The notes beneath the pieces were generated by a model that saw only the letters and a program-made list of their open reading frames with translations, made no database searches and was not told where the DNA came from. This document shows, piece by piece, positions 45,531 through 54,408 of a DNA stretch of 64,000 nt; within the stretch, counting starts at the first letter, position 1, and every line of letters begins with the position of its first letter. The DNA is taken from positions 2,649,501 through 2,713,500 of the forward strand of contig NZ_OW485601.1 in assembly GCF_937425535.1 (NCBI RefSeq), in the 5' to 3' direction. Both the position numbers and the translations under genes were made by a program. This DNA is from Rhodovastum atsumiense (lineage in GTDB: Bacteria; Pseudomonadota; Alphaproteobacteria; Acetobacterales; Acetobacteraceae).

Positions 45531-45550
45531 GCCGGGCTCAGTAGCCCGGC
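45531..45550 (-). terminator. Hairpin overlapping the histidine phosphatase stop
   Basis: GCCGGGCT (45531-45538) pairs perfectly with AGCCCGGC (45543-45550); the four-base loop contains most of the stop codon of the gene ending at 45538. This is a compact GC-rich end-of-gene hairpin without a T-run. Confidence 0.45.
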
Positions 45551-46173
45551 AACTCGTTCACGCAGACCACGCGCCATCCCGAAGCATGCCGTTCCAGCCG
45601 GGTCAGCGACAGGTTCTGCACCGAGAGGTGCAGCGCGCTGTCGGCGCCGATGCGCAGCGCATGCGCCACCGCCGCCCGGATCGTGCCGCCATGCGTCACT
45701 ACCACCACGTCCCGCCCGGGCTGCTCGCGGGCCAGGCGTTCCATGACCGCGCCGACCCGGCCGATCACGTCGGCCATGCTCTCCCCGCCCGGGGGGCGTT
45801 CCTCGCCGGCCAGCGGCCAGAACGGATGCGCCGGCAGCGCCAGCCGCGCCGGCAGGTCACCGTGCGGCAGGCCCTGCCATTCGCCGAGATCCTGTTCAAT
45901 CAGCCCGGGCTCGATCGCGGGGGCCGCGTCCGGGTAGCCGGCCTGGAAGATCGCCTCGGCGGTGCGGCGGGTGCGCGAGAGCGGCGTCGCCACCCAGTGC
46001 GCCGGCCGGGGCAGGCGCTCGGCCAGCGAGCGATACATGGGCGCCTGTTCCAGCAGCGTGTGCGGGCACAGTTCGACATCCATGATGCCGTAGAGATAAA
46101 GCCGGGCATTTTCCGCCACCAGTGCATGCCGGATCAGCCAGAAGCGGGTCGGATCCCGCGCAATCTCGTTCAT
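45538..46173 (-). CDS. Histidine phosphatase superfamily protein
   Basis: A 211-residue phosphoglycerate-mutase-like protein. The nucleophile motif reads LIRHALVAEN, so the usual RHG is RHA; the partner histidine is in VVVTHGGTIRA near residue 158, and the phosphate-binding arginine follows in SRTRRTAEAI. The catalytic histidines are present, so activity is expected, with an altered pocket. Close to CobC/PhoE-type enzymes, but no cobalamin genes are nearby. It begins 2 bp after the ABC-2 permease stop and ends in a hairpin, the last gene of that operon. Confidence 0.85.
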   Translation of the reverse strand: MNEIARDPTRFWLIRHALVAENARLYLYGIMDVELCPHTLLEQAPMYRSLAERLPRPAHWVATPLSRTRRTAEAIFQAGYPDAAPAIEPGLIEQDLGEWQGLPHGDLPARLALPAHPFWPLAGEERPPGGESMADVIGRVGAVMERLAREQPGRDVVVVTHGGTIRAAVAHALRIGADSALHLSVQNLSLTRLERHASGWRVVCVNELPGY

Positions 46174-46175
46174 CG

Positions 46176-47012
46176 TCACTCGCCGATATTGAGCAAGGCG
46201 CCCCGCTCCCGGGCCGCCCGGAACTGGACGAGGAACAGCAGCCCGGCCAGGGCCAGCCAGATCCCGTTCAGGCCGAAGGCCCAGGCCAGGTGGTTCCAGG
46301 CGATCTGGCCGTGATCGAGCGCTGCCCGCAGCCCCTCGAACACATGCGCGGCCGGCAGGGCCAGCGCGAAGGGCTGCAGCCAGCCCGGCAGCACCGAAAC
46401 CGGATAATAGACCGCGGCGAAGGGGGTCAGGGCGAACAGGATCGACCAGGCCAGGGCCTCGGCCCCCGCGCCATGGCGCAGGATCAGGCTGATCACGCCC
46501 AGCGCCACCCACCACCCCATCATCAGCAGGCCGATGGTGAACAGCACCAGCACCCAGCCCACCGCGAACAGGTTGAAGGCATAGAGCGCCCAGGCCAGCA
46601 GCACCGCCGGCAGCACGCCGAGCGCCGTGCGCACGATCGAGATGCCGAACAGCGCCGCCACCAGCTCCCACGGTCGCAGCGGGCTGACGAAGACATGGCC
46701 CAGGTTACGCGACCAGATCTCTTCGAGGAACGAGATCGCCACCCCCATCTGGCCGCGCAGCGCGATCTCCCACATCAGCACCCCGCCGAGCAGGATGCCG
46801 AAGGCCACCGCCCCGGTGCTGCCCATGCGCTGGCTGAAGAACGAGGCGGTGAAGCCCCAGATGCACATCTGCAGCGCCGGCCAGTAGGCCAGCTCCAGCA
46901 GGCGCGGCCAGGAGCGCCGGTACAACGCGAGATGGCGGTACATCAGCCCCCAGATCCGCCGCAGCGAGGCCCGGCCCTGCGCGGAGGCGGAGGAGGAAGC
47001 AACCCCGCTCAT
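46176..47012 (-). CDS. ABC-2 type transporter permease
   Basis: Export permease of 278 residues with about six spans. The family's conserved run YYPVSVLPGWLQPFALALPAAHVFEGLR is visible near residue 205. The start at 47012 overlaps the ATPase stop as ATGA. Such permeases export polysaccharides, drugs or lipids. With the ATPase and the histidine phosphatase it forms a three-gene unit; cargo unknown. Confidence 0.88.
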   Translation of the reverse strand: MSGVASSSASAQGRASLRRIWGLMYRHLALYRRSWPRLLELAYWPALQMCIWGFTASFFSQRMGSTGAVAFGILLGGVLMWEIALRGQMGVAISFLEEIWSRNLGHVFVSPLRPWELVAALFGISIVRTALGVLPAVLLAWALYAFNLFAVGWVLVLFTIGLLMMGWWVALGVISLILRHGAGAEALAWSILFALTPFAAVYYPVSVLPGWLQPFALALPAAHVFEGLRAALDHGQIAWNHLAWAFGLNGIWLALAGLLFLVQFRAARERGALLNIGE

Positions 47013-47749
47013 GCCGCGTCCTCCCGCGCCCGGTTGCGGGCGATGTCGAGGAAAACTTCCTCCAGGTCGTCGCGGCGGTAGCGGGTCAGCAGCTCGGTCG
47101 GGCTGCCGCGATCGACGATGCGGCCCTGCTTCATCATCAGCACGTGGCTGCACAGCCGCTCCACTTCGGCCATGTTGTGCGAGGCCAGCAGGATCGAGCA
47201 GCCGCTCGCCGCCTGGTAGCGTTCAAGCCAGCTGCGCACCCGTTCGCCGGTATCGGGATCGAGGCTGGCGGTGGGCTCGTCGAGCAGCAGGACCTCCGGG
47301 CGGTTGATCAGCGACTTGGCCAGCGCGACCCGGGTTTTCTGCCCGGCCGAAAGCTGCCCGGCCGGGCGCTGCAGCAAATCCCCGAGATCGAGTTCCTCGG
47401 CGAGTTCGGCGATGCGGCGTTCGGCGTCGGGCACATCGTAGAGATGGGCATAGACGCGCAGGTTTTCCACCACGCTCAACCGTTGCGGCAGGGCGACGTA
47501 GGGCGAGGAGAAATTCATCCGCGCGAGGGCGGCGAAGCGGTTCCGGGCCATGTCGTGGCCCAGGATGCGGATGCTGCCGGCGGTGGGGATGAGCAGCCCG
47601 AGCAGCATGGCGATGGTGGTGGTCTTGCCCGCGCCGTTGCCCCCGAGCAGCCCCACGGTCCGGCCGCAGGGCACCGAGAAATCGATGCCGTCCACTGCCA
47701 GGGTCTCGCCGTAGCGCTTGGTCAGGCCGTTTGCCGTGATGACGTCCAT
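47009..47749 (-). CDS. ABC-2 exporter ATP-binding protein
   Basis: ATPase of 246 residues. Walker A GGNGAGKTTT is at residues 36-45; the signature has a variant form, LSAGQKTR, in place of LSGGQ; Walker B is VLLLDEPTASLDPDTG; the switch histidine is in LLASHNMAEVE. The signature variant occurs in ABC-2 drug/polysaccharide ATPases. It is the first gene of the exporter operon; the permease start overlaps its stop. Confidence 0.9.
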   Translation of the reverse strand: MDVITANGLTKRYGETLAVDGIDFSVPCGRTVGLLGGNGAGKTTTIAMLLGLLIPTAGSIRILGHDMARNRFAALARMNFSSPYVALPQRLSVVENLRVYAHLYDVPDAERRIAELAEELDLGDLLQRPAGQLSAGQKTRVALAKSLINRPEVLLLDEPTASLDPDTGERVRSWLERYQAASGCSILLASHNMAEVERLCSHVLMMKQGRIVDRGSPTELLTRYRRDDLEEVFLDIARNRAREDAA

Positions 47750-47855
47750 GCAAGCGGCTTAGGCCGCGCCGATGCCGCCGCCAAGGGGGGATCGGCCACT
47801 GCAACGGCGCCGGGTACCGGCGGGGGCGGTCGGCACCGCCCCGCCGCCTGCCCGG

Positions 47856-49022
47856 TCACGCCCGGGCGAGGGGATGCACCGCCCGGCCCTGGTACAGGGT
47901 GATGCCCCGTGCCAGGCCCCAGGCCAGCGCGGCCGGGGTGTCGACATGGCACAGCACCACCTGGCCAGGCTCCGGCAGCCTTGCGCCATCGCCGTCCGCA
48001 AGCGCCGCGGACCAGCGTAGCTGCAGCAGGTCCAGCTCCATCTGGTGCAGCGGGAACACCTCCAGCAGCTCCGGCGTGACGTCGCGCAGCCCCAGGCGAT
48101 AGCCACGGGTGTGGGCGAAGTCGCGCGCGAACAGGAAGGCCGCCGGGTCGGCCATCAGGTCGGGCAGCGCCAGGTCGATCACCACCTGCCCGCGCAACAC
48201 CCCCGGCAGCACCGCGTCGAAGCGCAGGAACTCTGGCGACAGCACCGAGGCCACGTTCAGGTTGAGGCTGAACGGCCCGGCCTCGCGCAGTTCCTGCGGC
48301 GCCGCCAGCAGCGCCAGCATGCGTCGGTCGAGCGTGCGGGTGAGGCGGCGGAACAGCCAGGGATCGGCCCGCACCGACCGGTCCGGACAAAGCTGGGCGG
48401 CGATTTCGGTGATCGAGAGATGGCGCGTTTCCCAGCAGGGCAGCAACCCTTCTTCGGTGGCCTCGCAGATCTGCCGGCGGCGCACGAAGCGGGCGACATC
48501 GGCGCTGGCGAGGTCGCGCTCGATCCCGGCCAGGGCCTGCGGGTCCAGCGGGTCCAGTTGCGCTTCCGGGTCGGACGGCTGCGCATCCGGTGGCCGCGAC
48601 GCGTCCTCGATGATCCGCAGCAGCGTCCCGGCGTCCTGCGGCAAATGCAGCGTCAGCGTGAGCGTATCCGGATCCGGCAGCACATCGCCTTCGTCGGCGA
48701 AGAGGTGCAGCACCGTCTCCATGCTGGTTTGCAGGGCCGCGCTGGCGTCCCCCCGCCAGACGATGGCGACATCGCCGTTGGGCAGGGCGAATCGCTCTGC
48801 GCGGTCGGCATCCACCAGCGGGTCGATCGCTGCCTGCGCCAGCCGCAGATGATGCGGCCGGGCCAGCACTTCCGGCAGCCCTGACAGCCGCAGCAGCAGC
48901 ACTTCCCGGCCAATGTCCGAACCGGCGCAATCGCGTGCCAGCTGTCCCAGGCGGGCCGTGTCCGCCGCGATGATATCGGTGACGTCCTGCGCCGGGGTCG
49001 GGCGGCGGGGCCATGGGCTCAT
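47856..49022 (-). CDS. Degenerate GGDEF/EAL-like protein, downstream copy
   Basis: A 388-residue protein I place by comparison with its upstream neighbour. Near residue 75 it has FALPNGDVAIVW, aligning with FALGNGDMVLLC there, where a GGDEF domain would have its signature. The C-terminal half (PFSLNLNVASVLSPEFLRFD ... ITLYQGRAVHP) has the strand/helix rhythm of an EAL phosphodiesterase. The catalytic EVL/EAL, NE, DDFG and K motifs are missing, so c-di-GMP turnover is unlikely; a binding or scaffold role is possible. It starts 16 bp after its neighbour's stop. Confidence 0.72.
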   Translation of the reverse strand: MSPWPRRPTPAQDVTDIIAADTARLGQLARDCAGSDIGREVLLLRLSGLPEVLARPHHLRLAQAAIDPLVDADRAERFALPNGDVAIVWRGDASAALQTSMETVLHLFADEGDVLPDPDTLTLTLHLPQDAGTLLRIIEDASRPPDAQPSDPEAQLDPLDPQALAGIERDLASADVARFVRRRQICEATEEGLLPCWETRHLSITEIAAQLCPDRSVRADPWLFRRLTRTLDRRMLALLAAPQELREAGPFSLNLNVASVLSPEFLRFDAVLPGVLRGQVVIDLALPDLMADPAAFLFARDFAHTRGYRLGLRDVTPELLEVFPLHQMELDLLQLRWSAALADGDGARLPEPGQVVLCHVDTPAALAWGLARGITLYQGRAVHPLARA

Positions 49023-49038
49023 GAGTGCGACTTCCGGG

Positions 49039-50589
49039 TCATGCAACCAGCTCGGCGGATGCCAGGGGCGCCGGCACCGGGGGAAGCGGCACCGGCAGGG
49101 AGGGGGCCAGCAGCCCGGGGGTGCGGCAGCCGGTCCGGCCGGCCGGGCCGCTTGCCGCGGCGCGCTCGATGCATTCGCGCAGCGTGCAGCCGGCCGCATC
49201 GTGGCAGCCGACCATGCGCGTCGCCGCCAGCATGGCGTCGATATGCCGCCCCTGGAACCGCCTGATGTCGTGCGACAGGCCCCAGCACAGCGCGGTCTCG
49301 GTGTCGGCGCGATGCAGCAGGATCCGGTCCGGGCCGATGCGCTCGATCGTGGCGGCGAGTTGTTGTCGTTCCTGGGCCGGCAGCTCCCGCAGGCGCGGCG
49401 ACCACTCCAGCTTGAGCAGGTCCGGCTGCAGCGCCTCGGGCCGGGCGATCAGCAAAGTGAGATGGGATACCTCGCCCAGGATCAGCCGCAGCCCGGCCTC
49501 GACCAGCAGCGCCCGCGCCCGGGCGAACGACACCGGGTCGCCGCAGGCTTCCAGCAGCGAGACTTCCACGCCGAGGGCAATGCCGGCGTCGCGGCACGAC
49601 GCTGCGTAACCGGCAAAGGCATCGGACAGGATCAGTGGCAAAGTCAGTTCGAGATGCAGCGCCACCCATCCCCCCGCGGGCACGCAGGCGGCGAAGGGGC
49701 CGCCCTGGCCGGCCGCCCCCTGGCCGGCCGCCTGGTGCAGCAGTGCCAGCAAGCGCCGGTCCAGTCGCCTGGCGAGGTGGCGGAACAGGAACGGATCCGC
49801 GCCGGCCTGGCCCTCGGCGGCGAGACGTGCCTCCAGCGCGGCCGTGGCCAGGATCACCTTGCGATAGATCGGTCGCAGTGACGGCCCGTCACCCTCCGCC
49901 GTATCGGTGCCGGCCGGTCCCGTCATCAGGACACCGGTCTGCAGGTGCACCAGGTCCCCGACCGCGGTGTCGTCCACCAGCGCGGCAATCGCCGCCACGG
50001 CCGCGATCTGGCCGGGTTCCCCCGCCGCCTGTTCCTGGGGCGGACGCGCCGGTGCGTCCGCGGCGCGGGCAGCGGCATAGGCCTGCAGCCCCGCGGTGTC
50101 GCCGTCGAGGTGCCAGATGCTGATCACCCGGGTCGGGTCGGGGGCATCGACGCGCAGGAGCCGGCCGAGCGTGGCCGGCAGGTCCGCCGGGTCGGCCAGG
50201 CCGATCGTGCCCACTGGCCGCGGCGCCGCCGGCGCCCGCTTCTCGGCCAGGTGACAGAGCAGGACCATGTCGCCGTTGCCCAGTGCGAAGACCTGCCCTT
50301 CGTGCCGCTGGGCCGTGTCCTGCAGGATGGCGCGCGCGATGCGCTGATGGTGCGGACGTGGCGCCGGCGGGTCCAGCCGCGACAGGTGCAGGACCAGTGC
50401 CATGCGGCCTTCCGGCCGCCGCAGCGCCCGGCGCACCGCATCCAGCAGCAGGTGCTCGCCCCCCCCTTCCGGCGCCATGGCCGGTGGGGAGGCCACCCGC
50501 AATCGTTCCCTGGGCAGCCGGTCCGTGACCGGACCGCTCCAGCTTGCCCGCCCCTGTTCCTGCTTCGCGATATGCTGCATCAGGTCCAT
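49039..50589 (-). CDS. Degenerate GGDEF/EAL-like protein, upstream copy
   Basis: A 516-residue protein. The N-terminal half (LLLDAVRRALRRPEGRMALVLHL ... ALGNGDMVLLC) resembles a GGDEF domain that has lost its GG[D/E]EF loop (GNGDM instead). The C-terminal half resembles an EAL domain: WVALHLELTLPLILSDAF, then GIALGVEVSLLEA in place of the ExLE strand, then HDIRRFQGRHID in place of the QGYLFG end. The metal-binding DDFGTG loop is absent. It shares FALxNGD with the gene just downstream; the pair is probably an ancient duplication. Its promoter lies in the 148-bp gap to the divergent phosphatase gene. Confidence 0.75.
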   Translation of the reverse strand: MDLMQHIAKQEQGRASWSGPVTDRLPRERLRVASPPAMAPEGGGEHLLLDAVRRALRRPEGRMALVLHLSRLDPPAPRPHHQRIARAILQDTAQRHEGQVFALGNGDMVLLCHLAEKRAPAAPRPVGTIGLADPADLPATLGRLLRVDAPDPTRVISIWHLDGDTAGLQAYAAARAADAPARPPQEQAAGEPGQIAAVAAIAALVDDTAVGDLVHLQTGVLMTGPAGTDTAEGDGPSLRPIYRKVILATAALEARLAAEGQAGADPFLFRHLARRLDRRLLALLHQAAGQGAAGQGGPFAACVPAGGWVALHLELTLPLILSDAFAGYAASCRDAGIALGVEVSLLEACGDPVSFARARALLVEAGLRLILGEVSHLTLLIARPEALQPDLLKLEWSPRLRELPAQERQQLAATIERIGPDRILLHRADTETALCWGLSHDIRRFQGRHIDAMLAATRMVGCHDAAGCTLRECIERAAASGPAGRTGCRTPGLLAPSLPVPLPPVPAPLASAELVA

Positions 50590-50737
50590 CTTGCCGCCTG
50601 GCCCTCCGCCGGGCTTCCTGCCCGTCCGCCTCGTGCGGCCCATCCCCGGTTCCGGTACCGGCCGCACGGGTGACGCCGTGGGCTGTGACCCGGCACTGCC
50701 TCGAAACCGGGCGGGCCAGTCACTACACTGGAGCGTC

Positions 50738-51460
50738 ATGATTACCTTCGCGTTAGCACCCGCCACTCTTCCCGCCGGAGAACGTGTCTATGCCGTCGGT
50801 GACGTGCATGGCTGCTCCGACCGCCTCCGCGCGCTGCATCGCGAGATCAACCGCGATCTCGTCGCCCGCCCGGTCGCGGACGCGCTCGTCATCCACCTCG
50901 GCGACTATGTCGACCGCGGGCCGGACAGCGCCGGCGTGGTCGAGACGCTGCTGCAGCCCTTTCCCTTCACCGGCGAAGGGCCCGGCCCGCGGGTGATCAA
51001 CCTCATGGGCAACCACGAGGAGATGATGCTGATGTCGCTGGCCGACGCCGACACCGCCCCGGTCTGGCTGGCCAATGGCGGCGACATGGCGCTGGAAAGC
51101 TGGGGCGTGTCGCTGCGCACCCGGGTGCGCCAGTGGGTGGCGGCCATCCCCGACCGCCATTTGTCCTTCCTGCAGGCGCTGCCGCTGATGCATGCCGCCG
51201 GCGGCTACGTGTTCGTACATGCCGGGCTACGCCCGCGAGTGCCGCTGACGCGCCAGTCCCGTTTCGACATGCTGTGGATCCGCGAGCCGTTCCTCTCCTT
51301 CGAGGGCGACCTGCCCGGCGTGGTGGTGCACGGCCACACCCCCGAACCCGAGCCCGTGGTCCGTCCCCACCGGATCGGCATCGATACCGGCGCCTGCATG
51401 GGCGGGGCGCTCACCTGCCTGGTCCTGGAAGCGGACCGGATGAGCTTCCTGCGCGCATGA
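50738..51460 (+). CDS. PPP-type serine/threonine (or nucleotide) phosphatase
   Basis: Calcineurin-like metallophosphatase of 240 residues. All PPP motifs are present: VGDVHGCSDRL, LGDYVDRGPDS, LMGNHEEMM and HGHTPEPEP, with the dimetal-binding Asp, His and Asn residues. It is the size of bacterial PrpA/PrpB- or lambda-phosphatase-type enzymes acting on phosphoproteins; the substrate is unknown. GGAG lies 4 nt before the ATG at 50738. It is divergent from the degenerate GGDEF/EAL pair and precedes hldE by 88 bp. Confidence 0.88.
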   Translation: MITFALAPATLPAGERVYAVGDVHGCSDRLRALHREINRDLVARPVADALVIHLGDYVDRGPDSAGVVETLLQPFPFTGEGPGPRVINLMGNHEEMMLMSLADADTAPVWLANGGDMALESWGVSLRTRVRQWVAAIPDRHLSFLQALPLMHAAGGYVFVHAGLRPRVPLTRQSRFDMLWIREPFLSFEGDLPGVVVHGHTPEPEPVVRPHRIGIDTGACMGGALTCLVLEADRMSFLRA

Positions 51461-51548
51461 CCCGCGGCCCCTCTCCGGAGCCTGGGCGCGCCTTGCCGTG
51501 ATTCCCCGTGCCTGACTGCTTGCCTCCGCCTGCCGACAGCGCTACGGC

Positions 51549-53027
51549 ATGATGATGCAAGTCAGCGACGCGCCCGCCCCCCGGGCCGAACCGCCTGTTT
51601 CCACCCCCGATCTCGCCGACGCGGTCCGTCGCCTCGGACGAACCAGTGTCCTCGTTGTGGGCGACGTCACCCTGGACCGCTATGTCTATGGCGAGGTCGA
51701 CCGCATCAGCCTGGAAGCGCCGGTGCCGGTGCTGAGCGTGCAGCGCGAGATCGCGGTGCCCGGCGGCGCCGGCAACATCGTGCGCAACCTCGGCGCGCTC
51801 GGTGCCGCGGTCGCCTTCGTCTCTGTGGTGGGCGACGATTCCGCCGGCTCGGAACTGACCGGGCTGGTCGGCACCCAGCCCGGGGTGGAACCCTGGCTGC
51901 TGGTGGAAGGGTCACGCGCCACCACGGTGAAGACCCGCTTCATCGCCCAGGGCGGGCACCAGGGCCACCAGTTGCTGCGCGCCGACCACGAGGAAACCTC
52001 GCCGATCAACCCCCGGCTGGCCGACCGGCTGATGCGCATCGGCCGGGACGCCATGGCGGCGACCTCGGTGACGGTGCTGGCGGACTACCACAAGGGCGTG
52101 CTGGCCGGCGACATCCCGACCCAGTTGATCGCCGCCGCCAGGCGGCTCGGCCGGCGCATCGTCGTCGACCTGCGCGGCAACGACTACGCCCGCTACGCCG
52201 GCGCCGACGTGCTGCTGACCTCGCGGCGCGACCTCGCCCGCGCCTGCACCATCCCGCCCGACAGCGATGACGGCTTCGTCGCCGCCGCCGAGTCGGTGCG
52301 CCGCCTGCACGACATCGGCGCCATCATGATCACCAGCGCCGAGGCCGGCACCACCCTGGTGCATGACGGGGCACCCTTCCACTGCCCGGTCGAGGCCACC
52401 GACGTGCTCGACCTCTCCGGCGCCGGCGACACCACCTCCGCGACCGTGGCGGCCTGCCTCGCCGCCGGGCTCGACCTGCCCACCGCCACCCGGCTGGCGA
52501 CCATCGCGGCCGGCATCGTGCTCGGGCGCATCGGCACCGCGGTGGTGCGTGAACACGACCTGACCGCCGCCCTGCTGCCCCATAGCGGCGCCCTGCAGAA
52601 GATCACCGCCGGCGAGGCCGCCGCCGAACGCACCGAACGCTGGCGCCGCCGGGCCCTGCGCATCGGCCTGGTGCACGGCTGCTTCGACCCGCTGCGCGCC
52701 GGCCATATCCACCTGCTGGAACAGGCCCGAGCCGCCTGCGACCGCCTGATCGTCGGCGTCTACGACGACGCCATCGTCCATCGCGACAAAGGCCCGGACC
52801 GGCCGTTCCAGCCCGAGGCCGTGCGCGCCGCCCGGCTCGCCAGCCTGGGCTGCGTCGATCTCGTCGTGGTGCTGAACGACGCCGATACCAGCAGCCTTAT
52901 CACCAACCTGCGGCCCGACCTGCTGGCCGGTACGATGAACCCGGCGGAAGCCGACCACGTCCGCGGCTACGGCGGCCAGATCCTGCTCGCCGAGCGCCTG
53001 CCGGAACCGTCCGGGGCGAACGACTAG
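51549..53027 (+). CDS. hldE: Bifunctional heptose kinase / heptose-phosphate adenylyltransferase
   Basis: A 492-residue HldE. The N-terminal PfkB-type kinase (about 25-340) has VPGGAGNIVRNLG and LSGAGDTTSATV with the catalytic aspartate; it makes D-glycero-beta-D-manno-heptose 1,7-bisphosphate. The C-terminal nucleotidyltransferase has HGCFDPLRAGHIHLLEQAR (HxGH near residue 385), adding AMP. Together with GmhB and HldD, outside the window, it makes ADP-heptose for the lipopolysaccharide core. Three ATGs in a row (51549, 51552, 51555) could start it. The IS follows immediately, with its target hairpin just after the stop. Confidence 0.92.
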   Translation: MMMQVSDAPAPRAEPPVSTPDLADAVRRLGRTSVLVVGDVTLDRYVYGEVDRISLEAPVPVLSVQREIAVPGGAGNIVRNLGALGAAVAFVSVVGDDSAGSELTGLVGTQPGVEPWLLVEGSRATTVKTRFIAQGGHQGHQLLRADHEETSPINPRLADRLMRIGRDAMAATSVTVLADYHKGVLAGDIPTQLIAAARRLGRRIVVDLRGNDYARYAGADVLLTSRRDLARACTIPPDSDDGFVAAAESVRRLHDIGAIMITSAEAGTTLVHDGAPFHCPVEATDVLDLSGAGDTTSATVAACLAAGLDLPTATRLATIAAGIVLGRIGTAVVREHDLTAALLPHSGALQKITAGEAAAERTERWRRRALRIGLVHGCFDPLRAGHIHLLEQARAACDRLIVGVYDDAIVHRDKGPDRPFQPEAVRAARLASLGCVDLVVVLNDADTSSLITNLRPDLLAGTMNPAEADHVRGYGGQILLAERLPEPSGAND

Positions 53028-53038
53028 CCCGGGGCGCT

Positions 53039-54408
53039 GCCCCATAGGCGTTAGGATATTCTTGCGCTGAGGGGTTTGGCTTATTTTATGAGGGAGATGC
53101 AGACATTTGCATCTCCCCATGCGGATGACTGGGCCTTGGTTCGGTCGCGGTTGCCGCGCGATCTGGATCTGTCGCGATTGGCGCGTGAGACGAAGGCGCT
53201 TCTCCGGCTGCGCGGTGTGCGGGATGCGGAGAGCTTGCTGCGGTTGGCGCTGGCGCGCGGTCCGGGGGGGCTGTCGATCCAGGAGACGGCGGCCTGGGCT
53301 GAGTTGGTGGGGGTGGCCCAGCTGAGCGGCCCATCGCTGCACGATCGGTTGCATCAGTCCGTCGATTTTCTGCGGGCGATCGTGAGGTCTCAGCTGGAAC
53401 ACGGCCGGTCGGCGCACTCACCGCTGTGGGCCGGGCGACACCTGCGCATTGTCGACAGCACCAGCCTCAGCCAACCTGGCAGCAAGGGGACCGATTGGCG
53501 GGTGCACGCGGTCTACGACCTTGCCGCGGGCGGGTTTACGCATCTGGAACTGACCGATGCCAAGGAAGGCGAACGGTTCAGCCGAGGCGCTCCGGTGCCG
53601 GGTGAACTCCGTCTGGGCGATCGTGGCTTCTGCAATGGTCCCGAACTGGCGCGCTACCTGCAGCAGGCTGGCGAGGGGGGCGCCGATTTCATCGTCCGCA
53701 TGCGCTGGAACACCTTGCCCCTGCGCGATGACACAGGGGATCCCTTCGACCTGATCCGCTTGCTGCAGCAGATTTCCCAGCCGGGCGAGGTAGGCAGCGT
53801 TCTCGTCAACGCTGTGACGGGCCGCGATCGCCCCCTGCTGCCGTTGCGGGTGGTGGCGCTGCGCCTGCCCGCAGAAAAGGCCGCGGCCAATCGCAAGCGC
53901 TTGTTACAGAAAGCCAGCCGCCAGCAGACCACGCCCGACCCCCGCAGTCTCATCGCAGCGGAGTTCCTCATCCTGGGCACCACCCTCCCCAGCGAGATCC
54001 CGGCCACGGAAGTGCTAACCACCTACCCGCTGCGCTGGCAAATCGAACTCGCCTTCAAGCGGCTCAAATCGCTGCTGCACATCGACCGCCTTCCAACCCA
54101 CACCCAGACCGGCGGACAGGTTTGGCTCCATGCCCATCTCATCCTGGCGCTGCTCTGCGACACGGTGAACCGGGATTTCCTGGCCTTTTTCCCCTCAGGA
54201 CCTCAGTGAAGCCAACGCCGCCCCATCCTTGTGGCGCAGCTCCAAAATGGTCCTGCGCACGTTGCTCCAGGCCGTGCTCGGTGCCATCGGGCTGCTCAAG
54301 CTCCTCGCCAACGCCGCCAGCGTCCATCGCAAACTCGCCGATCCCCCACGACGCCGACAAAGGCAGGTCAATTATGCCCCACAGGCGCTATCCTAACGCC
54401 TATGGGGC
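53039..54408. mobile_element. IS4-type insertion sequence, about 1.36 kb
   Basis: Perfect 20-bp inverted ends: GCCCCATAGGCGTTAGGATA at 53039-53058 and its complement at 54389-54408. Because the target was itself a palindrome, the true tips are uncertain by up to 5 nt each; the core with ends ATAGGCGTTAGGATA is 53044-54403. GGGGCGCTGCCCC (53031-53043) flanks it on the left and GGGGCGTTGCCCC (54404-54416) on the right: a 13-bp direct repeat with one mismatch, within the IS4 range. The element carries one transposase, now frameshifted. Confidence 0.88.
53088..54396 (+). pseudogene. IS4-family transposase, frameshifted near the 3' end
   Basis: The reading frame from the ATG at 53088 runs to a stop at 54207-54209 (373 residues). 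DDE residues are visible: Asp in RIVDSTSL (near 125), Asp in LRLGDRGF (near 175) and Glu in TYPLRWQIELAFKRLK (near 320), so the catalytic core is complete. A further 69 codons (DLSEANAAPSLWRSSK and onward to RRRQRQVNYAPQALS) follow in another frame and end at 54394-54396 inside the right inverted repeat, as an intact transposase would. The shift lies in TTTTTCCCC (54186-54194), so a one-base change in that tract is likely. Either the protein has lost its tail, or the shift is used on purpose. Confidence 0.8.
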
